From contig NZ_FXTK01000003.1 in NCBI RefSeq assembly GCF_900182695.1, forward strand, positions 124,001 to 188,000: 64,000 nucleotides of DNA. The letters run 5' to 3'. The translations under genes were made by a program, and so were the position numbers. How positions within the stretch are numbered: position 1 is the first letter of the stretch; each line of letters opens with the position of its first letter. This DNA comes from Paracoccus laeviglucosivorans (GTDB lineage: Bacteria; Pseudomonadota; Alphaproteobacteria; Rhodobacterales; Rhodobacteraceae). The notes under the pieces are model-generated. The model ran no database searches. It saw only the letters and a program-made list of their open reading frames with translations, and was not told the DNA's origin. Shown in pieces: positions 9,937-19,178 of the stretch.

Positions 9937-11718
9937 TCATTCGGCGAAGATGTCTTTCTTATGCGTGCCGTTCGGGACGAAGATCGTGCCGATCACCACC
10001 GTCATCAGCGCGACGACGATCGCATACCACAGCCCCGCATAGATATTGCCGGTCTGCGCCGAGATCGCGAAGGCGGTCGCGGGCAGCAGTCCCCCGAACC
10101 AGCCATTGCCGATGTGATAGGGCAAGGACAGGCCGGAATAGCGGATGCGGGTCGGGAACAGTTCGACCAGTGCCGCCGCGATCGGGCCGTAAACCATCGT
10201 CACCAGCAGGATCAGATAGGTCAGCGTGATGACGATCATCAGCTTCTGGCCGGTGAAGATGTCGAAGAAGTGGCTGGCCTTGGCGACCGTGGTGTTGTCG
10301 CCCGCAGCCAGCGGATAGCCCGCCTGCCCCAGCGCCGCCGTCACCGCGCCGTCGAAGCGCGCCTTTTCCGCCGCCAGCGCATCGCCCGTCAGCGCCGCCC
10401 CGTCATAGGACGGGATCACGGTATCGCCCACGGTGACGGTGGTGACGCCCTCAGCCTCGGCCGAGGTATAATTGACCGAAGCCTTGGCCAACGAGGCTTT
10501 CGCGATGTCGCAGCTTGAGGTGAACTTGGCGGTGCCCGTCGGGTTGAACTGGAACGAACAATCGTCCGGCGCATGGGTCACCGTGACCGGGGTCTGCTGC
10601 GCCTGATACAGCATAGGGTTCGCCGTGCGGGTCAGATGCTCGAACACCGGGAAATAGGTCAGCGCCGCCAGCAGGCAGCCCGCCAGAATGATCGGCTTCC
10701 TGCCGATCCGGTCCGAGAGCGAGCCGAAGAACAGGAACCCGCCCGTGCCAAGGATCAGCGACCATGCCACAAAGACGTTAGCGCTGAAGCTGTCCACCTT
10801 GACGACGTTCTGCACAAAGAACAGCGCGTAGAACTGGCCCGAATACCAGACCACGGCTTGACCGGCGGTCAGGCCGAACAGCGCGATCAGGGCGATCTTG
10901 CCGTTCTTCCAGTTGCCGAACGCTTCGCGCATCGGTGCTTTCGAGGCGCGACCCTCTTCCTTCATCTTGGTAAAGGCGGGGGATTCCTCCATCTGCAGGC
11001 GGATATACAGCGAAATCAGTAGCAGGAAGATCGAGCCAAGGAACGGAATCCGCCAGCCCCAGCTGTTGAAGGCGGTGATCATGGTCTGCTGACCGTCCGG
11101 CCCCATGACGGGCGCACCCTGCAGATCGACGACGCCGACCATCGGGTAATTCGCGTTCACGTAGCCCTGCACGATCAGAATGACGATCAGCGACAAAAGC
11201 AGGCCCAGCGTGGCCGTGGTCTGGATGAATGCGGTGTAATAGCCACGGCGGTTGGCGGGTGCATGTTCGGCCACATAGACCGCAGCACCGCCATATTCGC
11301 CACCCAACGCCAAGCCCTGCAACATGCGCAGCACGATCAGGATGATCGGCGCGGCAACGCCCCAGCTAGCGTAACCCGGCAGCAAACCGACCAGAAAGGT
11401 CGAGATGCCCATGATCAGGATGGTGACGAGGAAGGTGTATTTCCGGCCCACCAGATCGCCCAGCGATCCGAAGACCAGCGCGCCAAAGGGCCGCACGATG
11501 AAGCCCGCCGCAAATGCCAGCAGCGCAAAGACGTTGCGCGTGGCTTCCGGGAAAGCGGTGAAGAACTGTGCGCCGATGATCGCCGCCAGCGAACCGTAAA
11601 GGTAGAAGTCATACCATTCGAAGATCGTCCCTGCGGACGACGCGATGATGACTTTCTTTTCCTCGGGCGTCATCGGGCGCGAGCGCACCTCTCCGACATC
11701 CGTCGTGTTGTAAGCCAT
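9937..11718 (-). CDS. MHS-family major facilitator transporter with an extra extracytoplasmic domain
   Basis: Proton symporter of the metabolite:H+ symporter branch of the MFS, 593 residues from ATG 11718 (GGGGAGG seven bases upstream). SSAGTIFEWYDFYLYGSL in the first helix, GDLVGRKYTFL and SDRIGRKPIILAG loops, and LGGEYGGAAVYVAEHAP are MHS signatures. Most MHS carriers have about 430-450 residues; here about 110-120 extra residues (encoded near 10280-10640) sit after helix 8 or so. They include two cysteines (DDCSF, SSCDI) and read as a small soluble domain. The gene lies 207 bp after acs on the same strand, which suggests a short-chain carboxylate such as acetate as substrate, but this is inference. 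Confidence 0.88.
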   Translation of the reverse strand: MAYNTTDVGEVRSRPMTPEEKKVIIASSAGTIFEWYDFYLYGSLAAIIGAQFFTAFPEATRNVFALLAFAAGFIVRPFGALVFGSLGDLVGRKYTFLVTILIMGISTFLVGLLPGYASWGVAAPIILIVLRMLQGLALGGEYGGAAVYVAEHAPANRRGYYTAFIQTTATLGLLLSLIVILIVQGYVNANYPMVGVVDLQGAPVMGPDGQQTMITAFNSWGWRIPFLGSIFLLLISLYIRLQMEESPAFTKMKEEGRASKAPMREAFGNWKNGKIALIALFGLTAGQAVVWYSGQFYALFFVQNVVKVDSFSANVFVAWSLILGTGGFLFFGSLSDRIGRKPIILAGCLLAALTYFPVFEHLTRTANPMLYQAQQTPVTVTHAPDDCSFQFNPTGTAKFTSSCDIAKASLAKASVNYTSAEAEGVTTVTVGDTVIPSYDGAALTGDALAAEKARFDGAVTAALGQAGYPLAAGDNTTVAKASHFFDIFTGQKLMIVITLTYLILLVTMVYGPIAAALVELFPTRIRYSGLSLPYHIGNGWFGGLLPATAFAISAQTGNIYAGLWYAIVVALMTVVIGTIFVPNGTHKKDIFAE

Positions 11719-11857
11719 GGGTTTCCTCCCCTGAAAGCCAGCCTGCACTGGCCGTTGATCGGCATCATGGGGCCGGTCGGTTCCGACGGGTGTCGAAAAC
11801 GATGCAGGCTTCCTGATGCGCTTGATCCGCCCTTATGGACGGCTTTTCCCTCTCCCC

Positions 11858-11920
11858 GCCCGGAACTCCCCCTCCGGGCGCGGCCTCCCCTTGTCGCGCG
11901 GCGGGATACCCTGCCGCGCG
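11858..11920 (-). terminator. two GC-rich hairpins after acs
   Basis: The first stem past the acs stop has arms CGCGCGGC (11895-11902) and GCCGCGCG (11913-11920), extended by GGG/CCC around an ATA loop with one bulged T. A second stem, GCCCGGA (11858-11864) with TCCGGGC (11873-11879), follows. Neither has a T-tract. They probably reduce read-through from acs into the MHS gene. Confidence 0.5.
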
Positions 11921-11925
11921 GTCGA

Positions 11926-13881
11926 TCAAGCCCTGTTCATGCGGTTCTCGATCAATTCGTCGACGACGCCGGGATCGGCCAGCGTCGAGGTGTCGCCAAG
12001 GCTGCCGAAATCGTCTTCGGCGATCTTGCGCAGGATGCGGCGCATGATCTTGCCGGAACGGGTCTTGGGCAGGCCCGGCGCCCATTGGATCAGGTCAGGC
12101 TTGGCGATGGGGCCGATTTCGGTGCGCACCCATGTCTCAAGCTCGCGCTTCAGGTCGTCGGACGGCTCGACCCCGTTCATCAGCGTGACATAGGCATAGA
12201 TGCCCTGCCCCTTGATCTGATGCGGAAAGCCCACCACCGCAGCCTCGGCGACCTTCTCATGCGCGACCAGCGCCGATTCCACCTCGGCTGTGCCCATGCG
12301 GTGGCCGCTGACGTTGATGACATCATCCACGCGCCCGGTGATCCAGTAATAGCCGTCCTCGTCGCGGCGGCAGCCGTCGCCGGTGAAGTAATAGCCGGGA
12401 TATTGCTGGAAATACGCCTCCATAAAGCGCTGGTGATCACCCCAAAGCGTGCGCATCTGGCCAGGCCAGCTGTCGGCGATGGCCAGCACGCCCTCGACGC
12501 CGTTGCCTTCGATGATCTGGCCCGAGGCCGGGTCCAGCACTTCGGGTTTCACGCCAAAGAAAGGCAGCGTGGCCGAGCCGGGCTTCGTCTCGATCGCGCC
12601 GGGGATCGAGGTGATCATGTGCCCGCCGGTTTCGGTCTGCCAGAAGGTATCGACGATGGGGCAGCGGCCCTTGCCTACGTGCTTGTCATACCAGACCCAC
12701 GCTTCGGGGTTGATCGGCTCGCCCACCGTGCCAAGGACGCGCAGGCTGGACAGGTCGTGACGATCGACCCATTCCGGGCCCTGACCCATCAGCGAACGGA
12801 TCGCGGTCGGCGCGGTATAAAACTGGGTCACGCGATGCTTGTCGCAGACCTCCCAGAAACGCCCCGCATCGGGCCATGTCGGCACGCCTTCGAACATCAG
12901 CGTGGTCGCGCCATTGGCCAGCGGGCCATAGACGATGTAACTGTGCCCGGTGACCCAGCCCACATCCGCCGTGCACCAGAAGATGTCCCCGTCCTTGTAA
13001 TCGAAGACATATTTATGCGTCATCGCCGCATAGACCAGATACCCGCCCGTGGTATGCACGACCCCCTTTGGCCGCCCGGTCGAGCCTGACGTATACAGGA
13101 TGAACAGCGGGTCTTCGGCATTCATCGGGCGCGGCGGGCAGTCCGGGCTGACTTCGTCCATCAGCTTCAGGACATCGACATCGCGGCCCTCGATCCATGT
13201 CGTCTGATCGCCGGTATGTTTGACGACCAGGCAGCGCACCCGGTCGGAGCAATGCAGAAGCGCCGCATCGGTGTTCGATTTCAGCGGCGTGCGACGCCCG
13301 CCCCGCGGCGCGGTGTCAGCGGTGATGACCAGCTTTGCGCCGCAATCGTTGATCCGGTTCGCCAGCGCATCCGGCGAAAAGCCCGCAAAGACCACCGAAT
13401 GCACCGCCCCGATCCGCGCACAGGCCAGCATGGCATAGGCCGCTTCGGGGATCATCGGCATGTAGATCACCACGCGGTCGCCGCGCATCACGCCCTGGCT
13501 CAGCAGCACATTGGCAAAGCGGTTCACCTTTTCCGACAGCTCGGCATAGGTGATGTGGCGGGCGGTGGCCTTGGGGTCGTCGGGTTCAAAGATAATCGCG
13601 GTCTGCTCGGCCTTGGTCGGCAGATGCCGGTCGATGCAGTTGACCGAGACGTTCAGGATCCCATCCTCGAACCACTTGATCGAGACCTTGCCAAAGGTGA
13701 AGTCGGTGTTCTTCACAACCGAATACGGGTGAATCCAGTCGATCCGCCGACCTTCGCGCGCCCAGAATGCATCAGGATCGCGGATCGATTCGTCATACAT
13801 CCGCGTGTAATCCGCAGGCTTCAGCAGAGCATCCTCAAAGCCGGGCGGAATGGGGTGTTTTGCTGTGTTATCAACGGACAT
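11926..13881 (-). CDS. acs: acetate--CoA ligase (acetyl-CoA synthetase)
   Basis: Activates acetate to acetyl-CoA through acetyl-AMP, letting the cell grow on or scavenge acetate. 651 residues, the normal length. AMP-binding P-loop [11 protein letters not shown] near residue 268, [14 protein letters not shown], the acetate-pocket tryptophan in [12 protein letters not shown] near residue 415, [21 protein letters not shown], and the C-terminal [11 protein letters not shown] whose lysine (about 612) is the conserved acetylation-controlled catalytic residue. It is divergent from a small FMN-binding protein (about 240 bp between starts) and heads a minus-strand run with the MHS transporter and receiver protein. 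Confidence 0.97.
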   Translation of the reverse strand: MSVDNTAKHPIPPGFEDALLKPADYTRMYDESIRDPDAFWAREGRRIDWIHPYSVVKNTDFTFGKVSIKWFEDGILNVSVNCIDRHLPTKAEQTAIIFEPDDPKATARHITYAELSEKVNRFANVLLSQGVMRGDRVVIYMPMIPEAAYAMLACARIGAVHSVVFAGFSPDALANRINDCGAKLVITADTAPRGGRRTPLKSNTDAALLHCSDRVRCLVVKHTGDQTTWIEGRDVDVLKLMDEVSPDCPPRPMNAEDPLFILYTSGSTGRPKGVVHTTGGYLVYAAMTHKYVFDYKDGDIFWCTADVGWVTGHSYIVYGPLANGATTLMFEGVPTWPDAGRFWEVCDKHRVTQFYTAPTAIRSLMGQGPEWVDRHDLSSLRVLGTVGEPINPEAWVWYDKHVGKGRCPIVDTFWQTETGGHMITSIPGAIETKPGSATLPFFGVKPEVLDPASGQIIEGNGVEGVLAIADSWPGQMRTLWGDHQRFMEAYFQQYPGYYFTGDGCRRDEDGYYWITGRVDDVINVSGHRMGTAEVESALVAHEKVAEAAVVGFPHQIKGQGIYAYVTLMNGVEPSDDLKRELETWVRTEIGPIAKPDLIQWAPGLPKTRSGKIMRRILRKIAEDDFGSLGDTSTLADPGVVDELIENRMNRA

Positions 13882-14122
13882 GGCGGGCCTCCTCTACTCG
13901 CTATGCGGTATCTTACGCTCTTGCGCCCTCTCCCAAGACGCGGCGGCGATCCGTGAAGATGCCGATTGGGCACAAAGTTAATACGTCGAGGATCAGGTCG
14001 TAAACCATTTTCTGATAGCAATATTTTTGTAAATTACTTCACCGATGAAGTGGTGAACTTGTAAATAATTCACAAACCGCCTCACCTTGTGCCGCCCGCC
14101 TCTGCGGATCAATCTGCGGCGC

Positions 14123-14605
14123 ATGGACCCGATTCGACCCACAGATGACCAAGCCCGCGCATTGGCGCTGAACCTGCTGGCTCAGATGCGTCACGCCGCT
14201 TTGGGGACGCTGGACCCGGATACCGGCACGCCACTGGTGACGCGCATCGCGCTGCAACTTGATCCCGATGGGGTTCCGGTGGCGCTGCTTTCCGGTCTTG
14301 CCGCCCATAGCCGCGCGCTTGCCGCCGATCCGCGTGCCGGACTGCTGGTCACAGATGACGCCGCGACCAAGGGGGACGCGATGACCCATGCGCGGCTGTC
14401 GATGCTGACGCGCGCCGAACCGGCCCCGCCCGATCCCACGCGGCGGGCGCGCTGGCTGGCCCATGACCCGAAGGCCACGATCTATATCGACCTGCCGGAT
14501 TTCCGCTTCTGGCGGCTGGTGCCGGTGTCTGGCCAGCTGAACGGCGGCTTTGGCCGTGCGTTCCGGCTGACCGCGGCGGACATGACAAAACCCCCGGCCG
14601 CCTGA
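14123..14605 (+). CDS. pyridoxamine 5'-phosphate oxidase-like FMN-binding protein
   Basis: 160 residues from ATG 14123; an ATG 36 bases upstream is in frame but adds an unlikely tail. The MRHAALGTLDPDTGTPLVTRIAL start and the VALLSGLAAHSRAL and LSMLTRAEPAP segments match the split-barrel, flavin- or heme-binding PPOX/HugZ-like family. Members are often annotated as heme-utilisation or general-stress proteins, and biochemical activity cannot be inferred further. It is a single gene divergent from acs. Its last codons overlap the terminator stem at 14591-14617. Confidence 0.8.
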   Translation: MDPIRPTDDQARALALNLLAQMRHAALGTLDPDTGTPLVTRIALQLDPDGVPVALLSGLAAHSRALAADPRAGLLVTDDAATKGDAMTHARLSMLTRAEPAPPDPTRRARWLAHDPKATIYIDLPDFRFWRLVPVSGQLNGGFGRAFRLTAADMTKPPAA

Positions 14606-14617
14606 AGCAACCGGGGG
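14591..14617 (-). terminator. intrinsic terminator of the beta-helix gene
   Basis: Arms CCCCCGG (14591-14597) and CCGGGGG (14611-14617) with a 13-base loop. On the minus strand the stem is followed by TTTTG, so it best serves the gene ending at 14641. It also covers the stop of the convergent PPOX-like gene and may act in both directions. Confidence 0.65.
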
Positions 14618-14640
14618 CGAATTCGCTTGGGTTTGTCCAA

Positions 14641-16935
14641 TTAATCCGGGCTGTCCATCCTGACCCGCATCGAGATTTCGCCGCGTGCGGGCGCGCTCCA
14701 GTTCACAGCGACCTGTTTGCGGTTCGACCCCAACGAGGTCTGCACCCACGGCATCTCGCTGATCCGGCCGTTTGCGGCATTGCTGATCTGTGACGTGGCC
14801 ACCAGCGCCTCGACGTTGCGGGCCCATCCGTCAAAGGGCAAGGCCACATCGACCGGCACCATCCAGCGGTTCGCAGCGGTGGCCTGACTGAACTTGATAT
14901 CGACCGGATTTGCGACATAGGTCAGCACGCCGTTGAACATATTACCCTGAAACTGGATGTTGCGCATCCGCGTGTAATCCATGCCCGCGATGGTCGTATC
15001 CACCCGGTCCACGCGATTGATCTTCTTGTTCAGCGACTTGAACACATTGCCCATCACGGCCAGTCCATGGATGAAATGGCCCGTACCGAATGGCTTGACC
15101 ACCAGCCAGTTGAAGCCAAGCGTCGTGTCCGAGGCAAGGAAGGTGTTCCCGGTGATCGTCAGCCCGCCAAAGGAATATTCCTCCCCCTCGAAATTCGGCT
15201 TGGGGTCGTGTTCGTTCGTCCATTCGATGGAACAATTGTCGATATAATTGCCCGTAATCGTGGTCTGCACATTGGTCTGGGTCAGCACCAACCCGCCAAA
15301 GCGCACGCCGTTCTGCGAGGTGTCGCCCTGAAACCAGTGATTGCCCTCGATCATGTGGCCACCGCCATTCATCACTGCGAAATGCCCAAAGCGGACGAAG
15401 CGGCTGTGGCGGATCTTGGTGTCGTTGTTGTTGACGTTCAGCGCGACGGATTTGCGGTTCTGCGCCAGATCACCCATCTCGTCAGACAGGAATTCACAAC
15501 GATCGACCAGCATCCCCTGACAGGCCGTCCCGATCGAGGTGATGCCGCGATCCTTGGGCCGCGTGAAATAACAGTCGCGGAAACAGTTCATCGAACCTGT
15601 CATCGCCAGCATCACACCGCTGGCATTACCCTCAAGCAGGAATTCCACATCGTCAAAATTGAAGCGGCTCAGATGCTCCATGTCGGAAAAGTCGAAAGCA
15701 TAGCGGTCGCGGGTAAAGGTATAGCTACGCGTCCCGGCCCCGCCATAAAGCGGATGCGACAGCGTAACCGTGCCCGCCCCGATATTGCGGGCGTTGACGT
15801 AAACCTCGCGCCCGACGCCGTTGCCGCTGACGCGCGCGCCCAACTCGATATTGGCGACATTGGCGACGCCGGTCAGGATCAGCGGCTGGTTCGGGTTATA
15901 GCTCGCGACCGAATTGACGACGCGGCTGTTCCAAGCGGTTCCCGGCGTCGCCGAAATCTGGCCGTTGGTGACCACGCGCCGGTTGGCAAAACTGGTCAGA
16001 CCCGGCGCGAAGTCGGCAGCCTTGATCGGCTCGCTCAGATGCACGACGCGGCCATTCAGGTCCAGCACGGCGTGATCGGTAAAGCCGAACAGCGCCTGCA
16101 TCGCACGCTTCAACCCCTCGGTCTCGTCGCCAAAGGCTGCGGCATAGCTTGCGAAATCGAACTTGCCGGTCAGCGCCAGCCGTGCCGCACGCGGCATCCG
16201 CAATGTGCCGACAAAGCGCACGGGCGCGCTCAGGCTCAGGTCCGAGCCGATGAAATAAGTCCCCGCCGGCACAAGGATTTGACCGCCGCCCGCCGCGTCA
16301 TTCGCCGCGACAAAAGCCGCACGGTCATCGGCCGTGCCGTTCCCGACCGCGCCGAAATCGCGCACATCAACCCAGTCCAGCATCCCCGGCATAAACGCCG
16401 CCGTCACGTCCTCGATCACCAGATTTTCGATGCGGACCGATCCGTTATTGTCGCCCAGCAGGTCCAGCCCGAAATGCCCGAACGTGGCGTTGCGCCCCCA
16501 GGGCATGTCCACACCGTCGCGCCTGCCGCTGCCGACGATGGCCGACACCTCGACCACGTTGCCATAGCCCGGAATGCTGACGGTCGGCCCGACTTGCACG
16601 ACCCCCGCGACATTCCCCCCCGAGGCATTGCCCGCATATGCCGCGATCCTGACCTGCGGGATGTTCCCCGCAATCGCTTTGATCCGGGTCGAGACGCGCA
16701 GATACGTGCCGGGGCTGATCGGCGTGCGCTGGGTATAGCGCAAGGATGTCACGCTTTGCTGCTTCAGGATTTCAAGGCAACTGCCGAAATCTTCATCCGC
16801 CGGGACGATGGCGACATTCGCCTGTCCAGCCCAACTGGGCGATCCGGCGGTGCCATCGGTCCGGGACCAGAAATTCAGCCCCGCCCGAAATTCGCGCGGC
16901 ATCAAAGCCTTGTTTCCCACGACAGCAACAGCCAT
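14641..16935 (-). CDS. tailspike-like right-handed beta-helix protein (pectate-lyase-3 / GH28-related fold)
   Basis: 764 residues with no signal peptide or membrane segment. Residues 1-190 look like a beta-rich lead domain. From about 195 the motif DVRDFGAVGNGTADDRAAF, followed by ILVPAGTYFIG, marks the start of a pectate-lyase-3 type parallel beta-helix; this motif is shared by phage tailspikes and GH28-related enzymes. Repeating Asn/Gly-rich turns (IEGNHWFQGD, ITGNYIDN, TITGNTF, VMGNVFKS) continue to about residue 690. The product is probably a surface or particle-borne carbohydrate-binding or -cleaving protein. It lies alone between lysS and the PPOX-like gene, behind a perfect CtrA-type box. 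Because CtrA controls gene transfer agent genes in Rhodobacterales and GTA fibres can be encoded apart from the main cluster, a GTA tail-fibre role is possible but unproven. Confidence 0.75.
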   Translation of the reverse strand: MAVAVVGNKALMPREFRAGLNFWSRTDGTAGSPSWAGQANVAIVPADEDFGSCLEILKQQSVTSLRYTQRTPISPGTYLRVSTRIKAIAGNIPQVRIAAYAGNASGGNVAGVVQVGPTVSIPGYGNVVEVSAIVGSGRRDGVDMPWGRNATFGHFGLDLLGDNNGSVRIENLVIEDVTAAFMPGMLDWVDVRDFGAVGNGTADDRAAFVAANDAAGGGQILVPAGTYFIGSDLSLSAPVRFVGTLRMPRAARLALTGKFDFASYAAAFGDETEGLKRAMQALFGFTDHAVLDLNGRVVHLSEPIKAADFAPGLTSFANRRVVTNGQISATPGTAWNSRVVNSVASYNPNQPLILTGVANVANIELGARVSGNGVGREVYVNARNIGAGTVTLSHPLYGGAGTRSYTFTRDRYAFDFSDMEHLSRFNFDDVEFLLEGNASGVMLAMTGSMNCFRDCYFTRPKDRGITSIGTACQGMLVDRCEFLSDEMGDLAQNRKSVALNVNNNDTKIRHSRFVRFGHFAVMNGGGHMIEGNHWFQGDTSQNGVRFGGLVLTQTNVQTTITGNYIDNCSIEWTNEHDPKPNFEGEEYSFGGLTITGNTFLASDTTLGFNWLVVKPFGTGHFIHGLAVMGNVFKSLNKKINRVDRVDTTIAGMDYTRMRNIQFQGNMFNGVLTYVANPVDIKFSQATAANRWMVPVDVALPFDGWARNVEALVATSQISNAANGRISEMPWVQTSLGSNRKQVAVNWSAPARGEISMRVRMDSPD

Positions 16936-17005
16936 GCCAATTCTCCTTTGTCAGATCAGGCGAGCCCTTGGGCCGCGCGTTCGGACAGGAATTTGGCGAT
17001 CTGGC

Positions 17006-17022
17006 GTTAACCGACGGTTAAC
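17006..17022 (-). promoter_or_regulatory. CtrA-type binding box
   Basis: GTTAACCGACGGTTAAC is a perfect palindrome (eight-base arms around one A). It contains TTAA-N7-TTAA followed by C, the full CtrA consensus. It lies 70 bp upstream of the beta-helix gene start and past the end of lysS, so the beta-helix gene is the likely target. Confidence 0.65.
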
Positions 17023-17027
17023 CATGC

Positions 17028-17051
17028 GCGCGCAGCAACGGGGCTGCGCGC
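17028..17051 (-). terminator. hairpin after lysS
   Basis: Perfect arms GCGCGCAG (17028-17035) and CTGCGCGC (17044-17051) with an eight-base loop, about 20 bases past the lysS stop on the minus strand. It lacks a T-tract, and the CtrA box follows immediately. Confidence 0.5.
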
Positions 17052-17070
17052 AACGTTTCAGGGTCGTGGA

Positions 17071-18660
17071 TCAGGCGGTGGCTTCGGTCGCCAATTCGCC
17101 GGCCAGCGCGCGTTCGATCAGCGCCTTGGTTTCATCGACGCCGTAAAGCGCGATGAACCCGCCGAAACGCGGCCCCTGATCGGCACCCAGCAGCACCTGA
17201 TACAGTGCCTGGAACCAGTCCTTCATCGGCTCGAACCCGTGTTCCCGGCCGATGGCAAAGACCATGGTTTGCAGCGCCTCGGCATCGGCGGGTTGATCCC
17301 AAGCGGCAAGACGGCCCGCCAGATCCTCCAACGCGCGGCGCTCCACCTCAGTCGGTGCGCGGAAGGTGCGGGTCGGTGCCACGAAATCGGTGAAATAGCG
17401 CACGGCAAACTCGGCGGCCTGATCCAGCGCGGGGTTCGTCTCGGGGCTGGCATCGGGGGCATAGCGGCGGATAAAGCCCCATAGCCCCGTCTTGTCCTTG
17501 GCCCCTGCGACGGACGCAAGGTTCAGCAGCATCTGGAACGGCACCACCATGTCGGATGCCGGAACCTCGCCGCCGTGGATGTGCCAGACCGGATTCGCGA
17601 ATTGCTGTTCCGGCGTCTGATCGGGATAGGCCCGAAGCTGCTGATGGTATTCATCCACCGCCTTGGGAATCACGTCGAAATGCATCCGCTTGGCCGTTTT
17701 CGGCTTCTGATACATGAAGTAAGACAGGCTTTCCGTCGAGGCATAGGTCAGCCATTCGTCGATCGACAGGCCATTGCCCTTGGATTTCGAGATCTTCTGG
17801 CCGTGCTGATCAAGGAACAGCTCATAGGTGAAATGCTCGGGCTTCCTGCCGCCCAGAATTTCGCAGATGCGGTCATAGATCGGCGTGTTGGTGCTGTGAT
17901 CCTTGCCATACATCTCAAAGTCCACATCCAGCGCGGCCCAGCGGGCGCCGAAATCGGGCTTCCATTGCAGCTTCACATTGCCGCCGGTGACGGGCAACGT
18001 GATTTCCTGACCATCCTCGTCAAAGGTGATCGTGCCGTTCTTGGCGTCGATATGCTTGATCGGAACGTAAAGCACCTTGCCGGTCTTGGGGCTGATCGGC
18101 AGGAAGCAGCTATAGGTCTGCTGACGCTCTTCGCGAAGCGATGCCAGCATCACCTCCATAATGGCGTCATAACGCTCGGCGGCCAGCAGCAGCGTGTCAT
18201 CGAACTTGCCTGATTTGTAATATTCGGTCGCGCTGATGAATTCGTATTGGAACCCGAACGTGTCCAGAAAGCGGCGCAGCATGGCGTTGTTATGCCCGCC
18301 AAAGCTGTCATATTCACCGAACGGGTCGGGCACAGTGGTCAGCGGTTCCTGTAGATGCTCGCGCAGCATTTCCTGCTGCGGGACGTTTTCGGGAACCTTG
18401 CGCATCCCGTCCATGTCGTCTGAAAAGCAGAACAGCCGCGTGGGGATGTCCGAGATCATCTCGAACGCCCGGCGGATCATCGTCGTGCGCGCCACTTCGC
18501 CGAAGGTGCCGATATGCGGCAGACCCGAAGGGCCGTAGCCCGTCTCGAACAGGACATAGCCCTTTTCTGGGTCCTTCTTCTCATAGCGTTTCAGCACGCG
18601 GCGGGCCTCTTCGAAAGGCCAGGCTTTGGAATTCATCGCGGCATCACGCTGAGCGGTCAT
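17071..18660 (-). CDS. lysS: lysine--tRNA ligase, class I
   Basis: Charges tRNA-Lys. This is the class I (Rossmann-fold, archaeal-type) enzyme, not the usual bacterial class II LysRS: the HIGH-type motif is [10 protein letters not shown] (about residues 47-55) and the KMSKS-type motif is KISKSKGN (about 290). 529 residues, normal for the class. The [19 protein letters not shown] and [16 protein letters not shown] segments are further class I LysRS landmarks. Start ATG 18660 has GGAG eight bases upstream. It is transcribed alone. Class I LysRS is known from archaea, spirochaetes and many alphaproteobacteria, so it supports the taxonomic placement. Confidence 0.96.
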   Translation of the reverse strand: MTAQRDAAMNSKAWPFEEARRVLKRYEKKDPEKGYVLFETGYGPSGLPHIGTFGEVARTTMIRRAFEMISDIPTRLFCFSDDMDGMRKVPENVPQQEMLREHLQEPLTTVPDPFGEYDSFGGHNNAMLRRFLDTFGFQYEFISATEYYKSGKFDDTLLLAAERYDAIMEVMLASLREERQQTYSCFLPISPKTGKVLYVPIKHIDAKNGTITFDEDGQEITLPVTGGNVKLQWKPDFGARWAALDVDFEMYGKDHSTNTPIYDRICEILGGRKPEHFTYELFLDQHGQKISKSKGNGLSIDEWLTYASTESLSYFMYQKPKTAKRMHFDVIPKAVDEYHQQLRAYPDQTPEQQFANPVWHIHGGEVPASDMVVPFQMLLNLASVAGAKDKTGLWGFIRRYAPDASPETNPALDQAAEFAVRYFTDFVAPTRTFRAPTEVERRALEDLAGRLAAWDQPADAEALQTMVFAIGREHGFEPMKDWFQALYQVLLGADQGPRFGGFIALYGVDETKALIERALAGELATEATA

Positions 18661-18749
18661 CTTCGGGTCTCCATTGTCAGGCTTTCCCCCGTATTGAAAC
18701 GCGCGCGAATGGTCAATAATTACGCCCGGAAACGCAATGGAGTTTTACC

Positions 18750-19172
18750 ATGACCGACAGCCTTCCTTCCTTCTCGCCCTGCGATGCGCTGGTGGCGGTC
18801 ATGGTCGGCGTCTCGGCCTCGGACCAGAACCTGCGCACGGCAGAGCTGGTGGCGATCGAACGCGCCGTGAACCACACTCCGGTCTTTGCCAATTACGACA
18901 TCGACCGCGTCCGCGCAGTGTCTCAGACCGTGATGACCTTGTTCGAGGAAGAGGACGGGCTGGACGCCCTGTTCGGCCTTGTGCGCCAGTCCCTGCCCCA
19001 ACGCATGTGGGAAACCGCCTATCTGCTGGCTTGCGACGTGGCCGCATCAGACGGTCGTCTGGGCGAGGTCGAGGCCGAGATGCTGGTCGAAATCCGCGAC
19101 CAGCTTGAGATCGACCGCCTGCATTCCGCAGCGATCGAATTCGCGACCCGCGCCCGTCACCGCGTGTTGTAA
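18750..19172 (+). CDS. TerB-family tellurite-resistance-like protein
   Basis: 140 residues, entirely helical and soluble. It resembles the TerB domain: DALVAVMVGVSASDQNLRTAEL at residues 12-33 and the paired acidic repeat LLACDVAASDGRLGEVEAEML at about residues 90-110, each with the D-G-x-x-x-x-E pattern thought to bind metal. Many proteobacteria carry a lone TerB with no ter operon, as here, so tellurite resistance is not implied. It is divergent from lysS and ends six bases before the convergent dacB stop. Confidence 0.8.
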   Translation: MTDSLPSFSPCDALVAVMVGVSASDQNLRTAELVAIERAVNHTPVFANYDIDRVRAVSQTVMTLFEEEDGLDALFGLVRQSLPQRMWETAYLLACDVAASDGRLGEVEAEMLVEIRDQLEIDRLHSAAIEFATRARHRVL

Positions 19173-19178
19173 GCGCCT

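Noticed and set aside
11263-13089. 608-codon open frame on the plus strand
   Set aside because: Antisense to the MHS gene and acs; Arg/Gln/Asp-rich composition typical of the complementary strand of GC-rich genes.
15067-17010. 647-codon open frame on the plus strand
   Set aside because: Antisense to the beta-helix gene, which has recognisable repeats and its own terminator.
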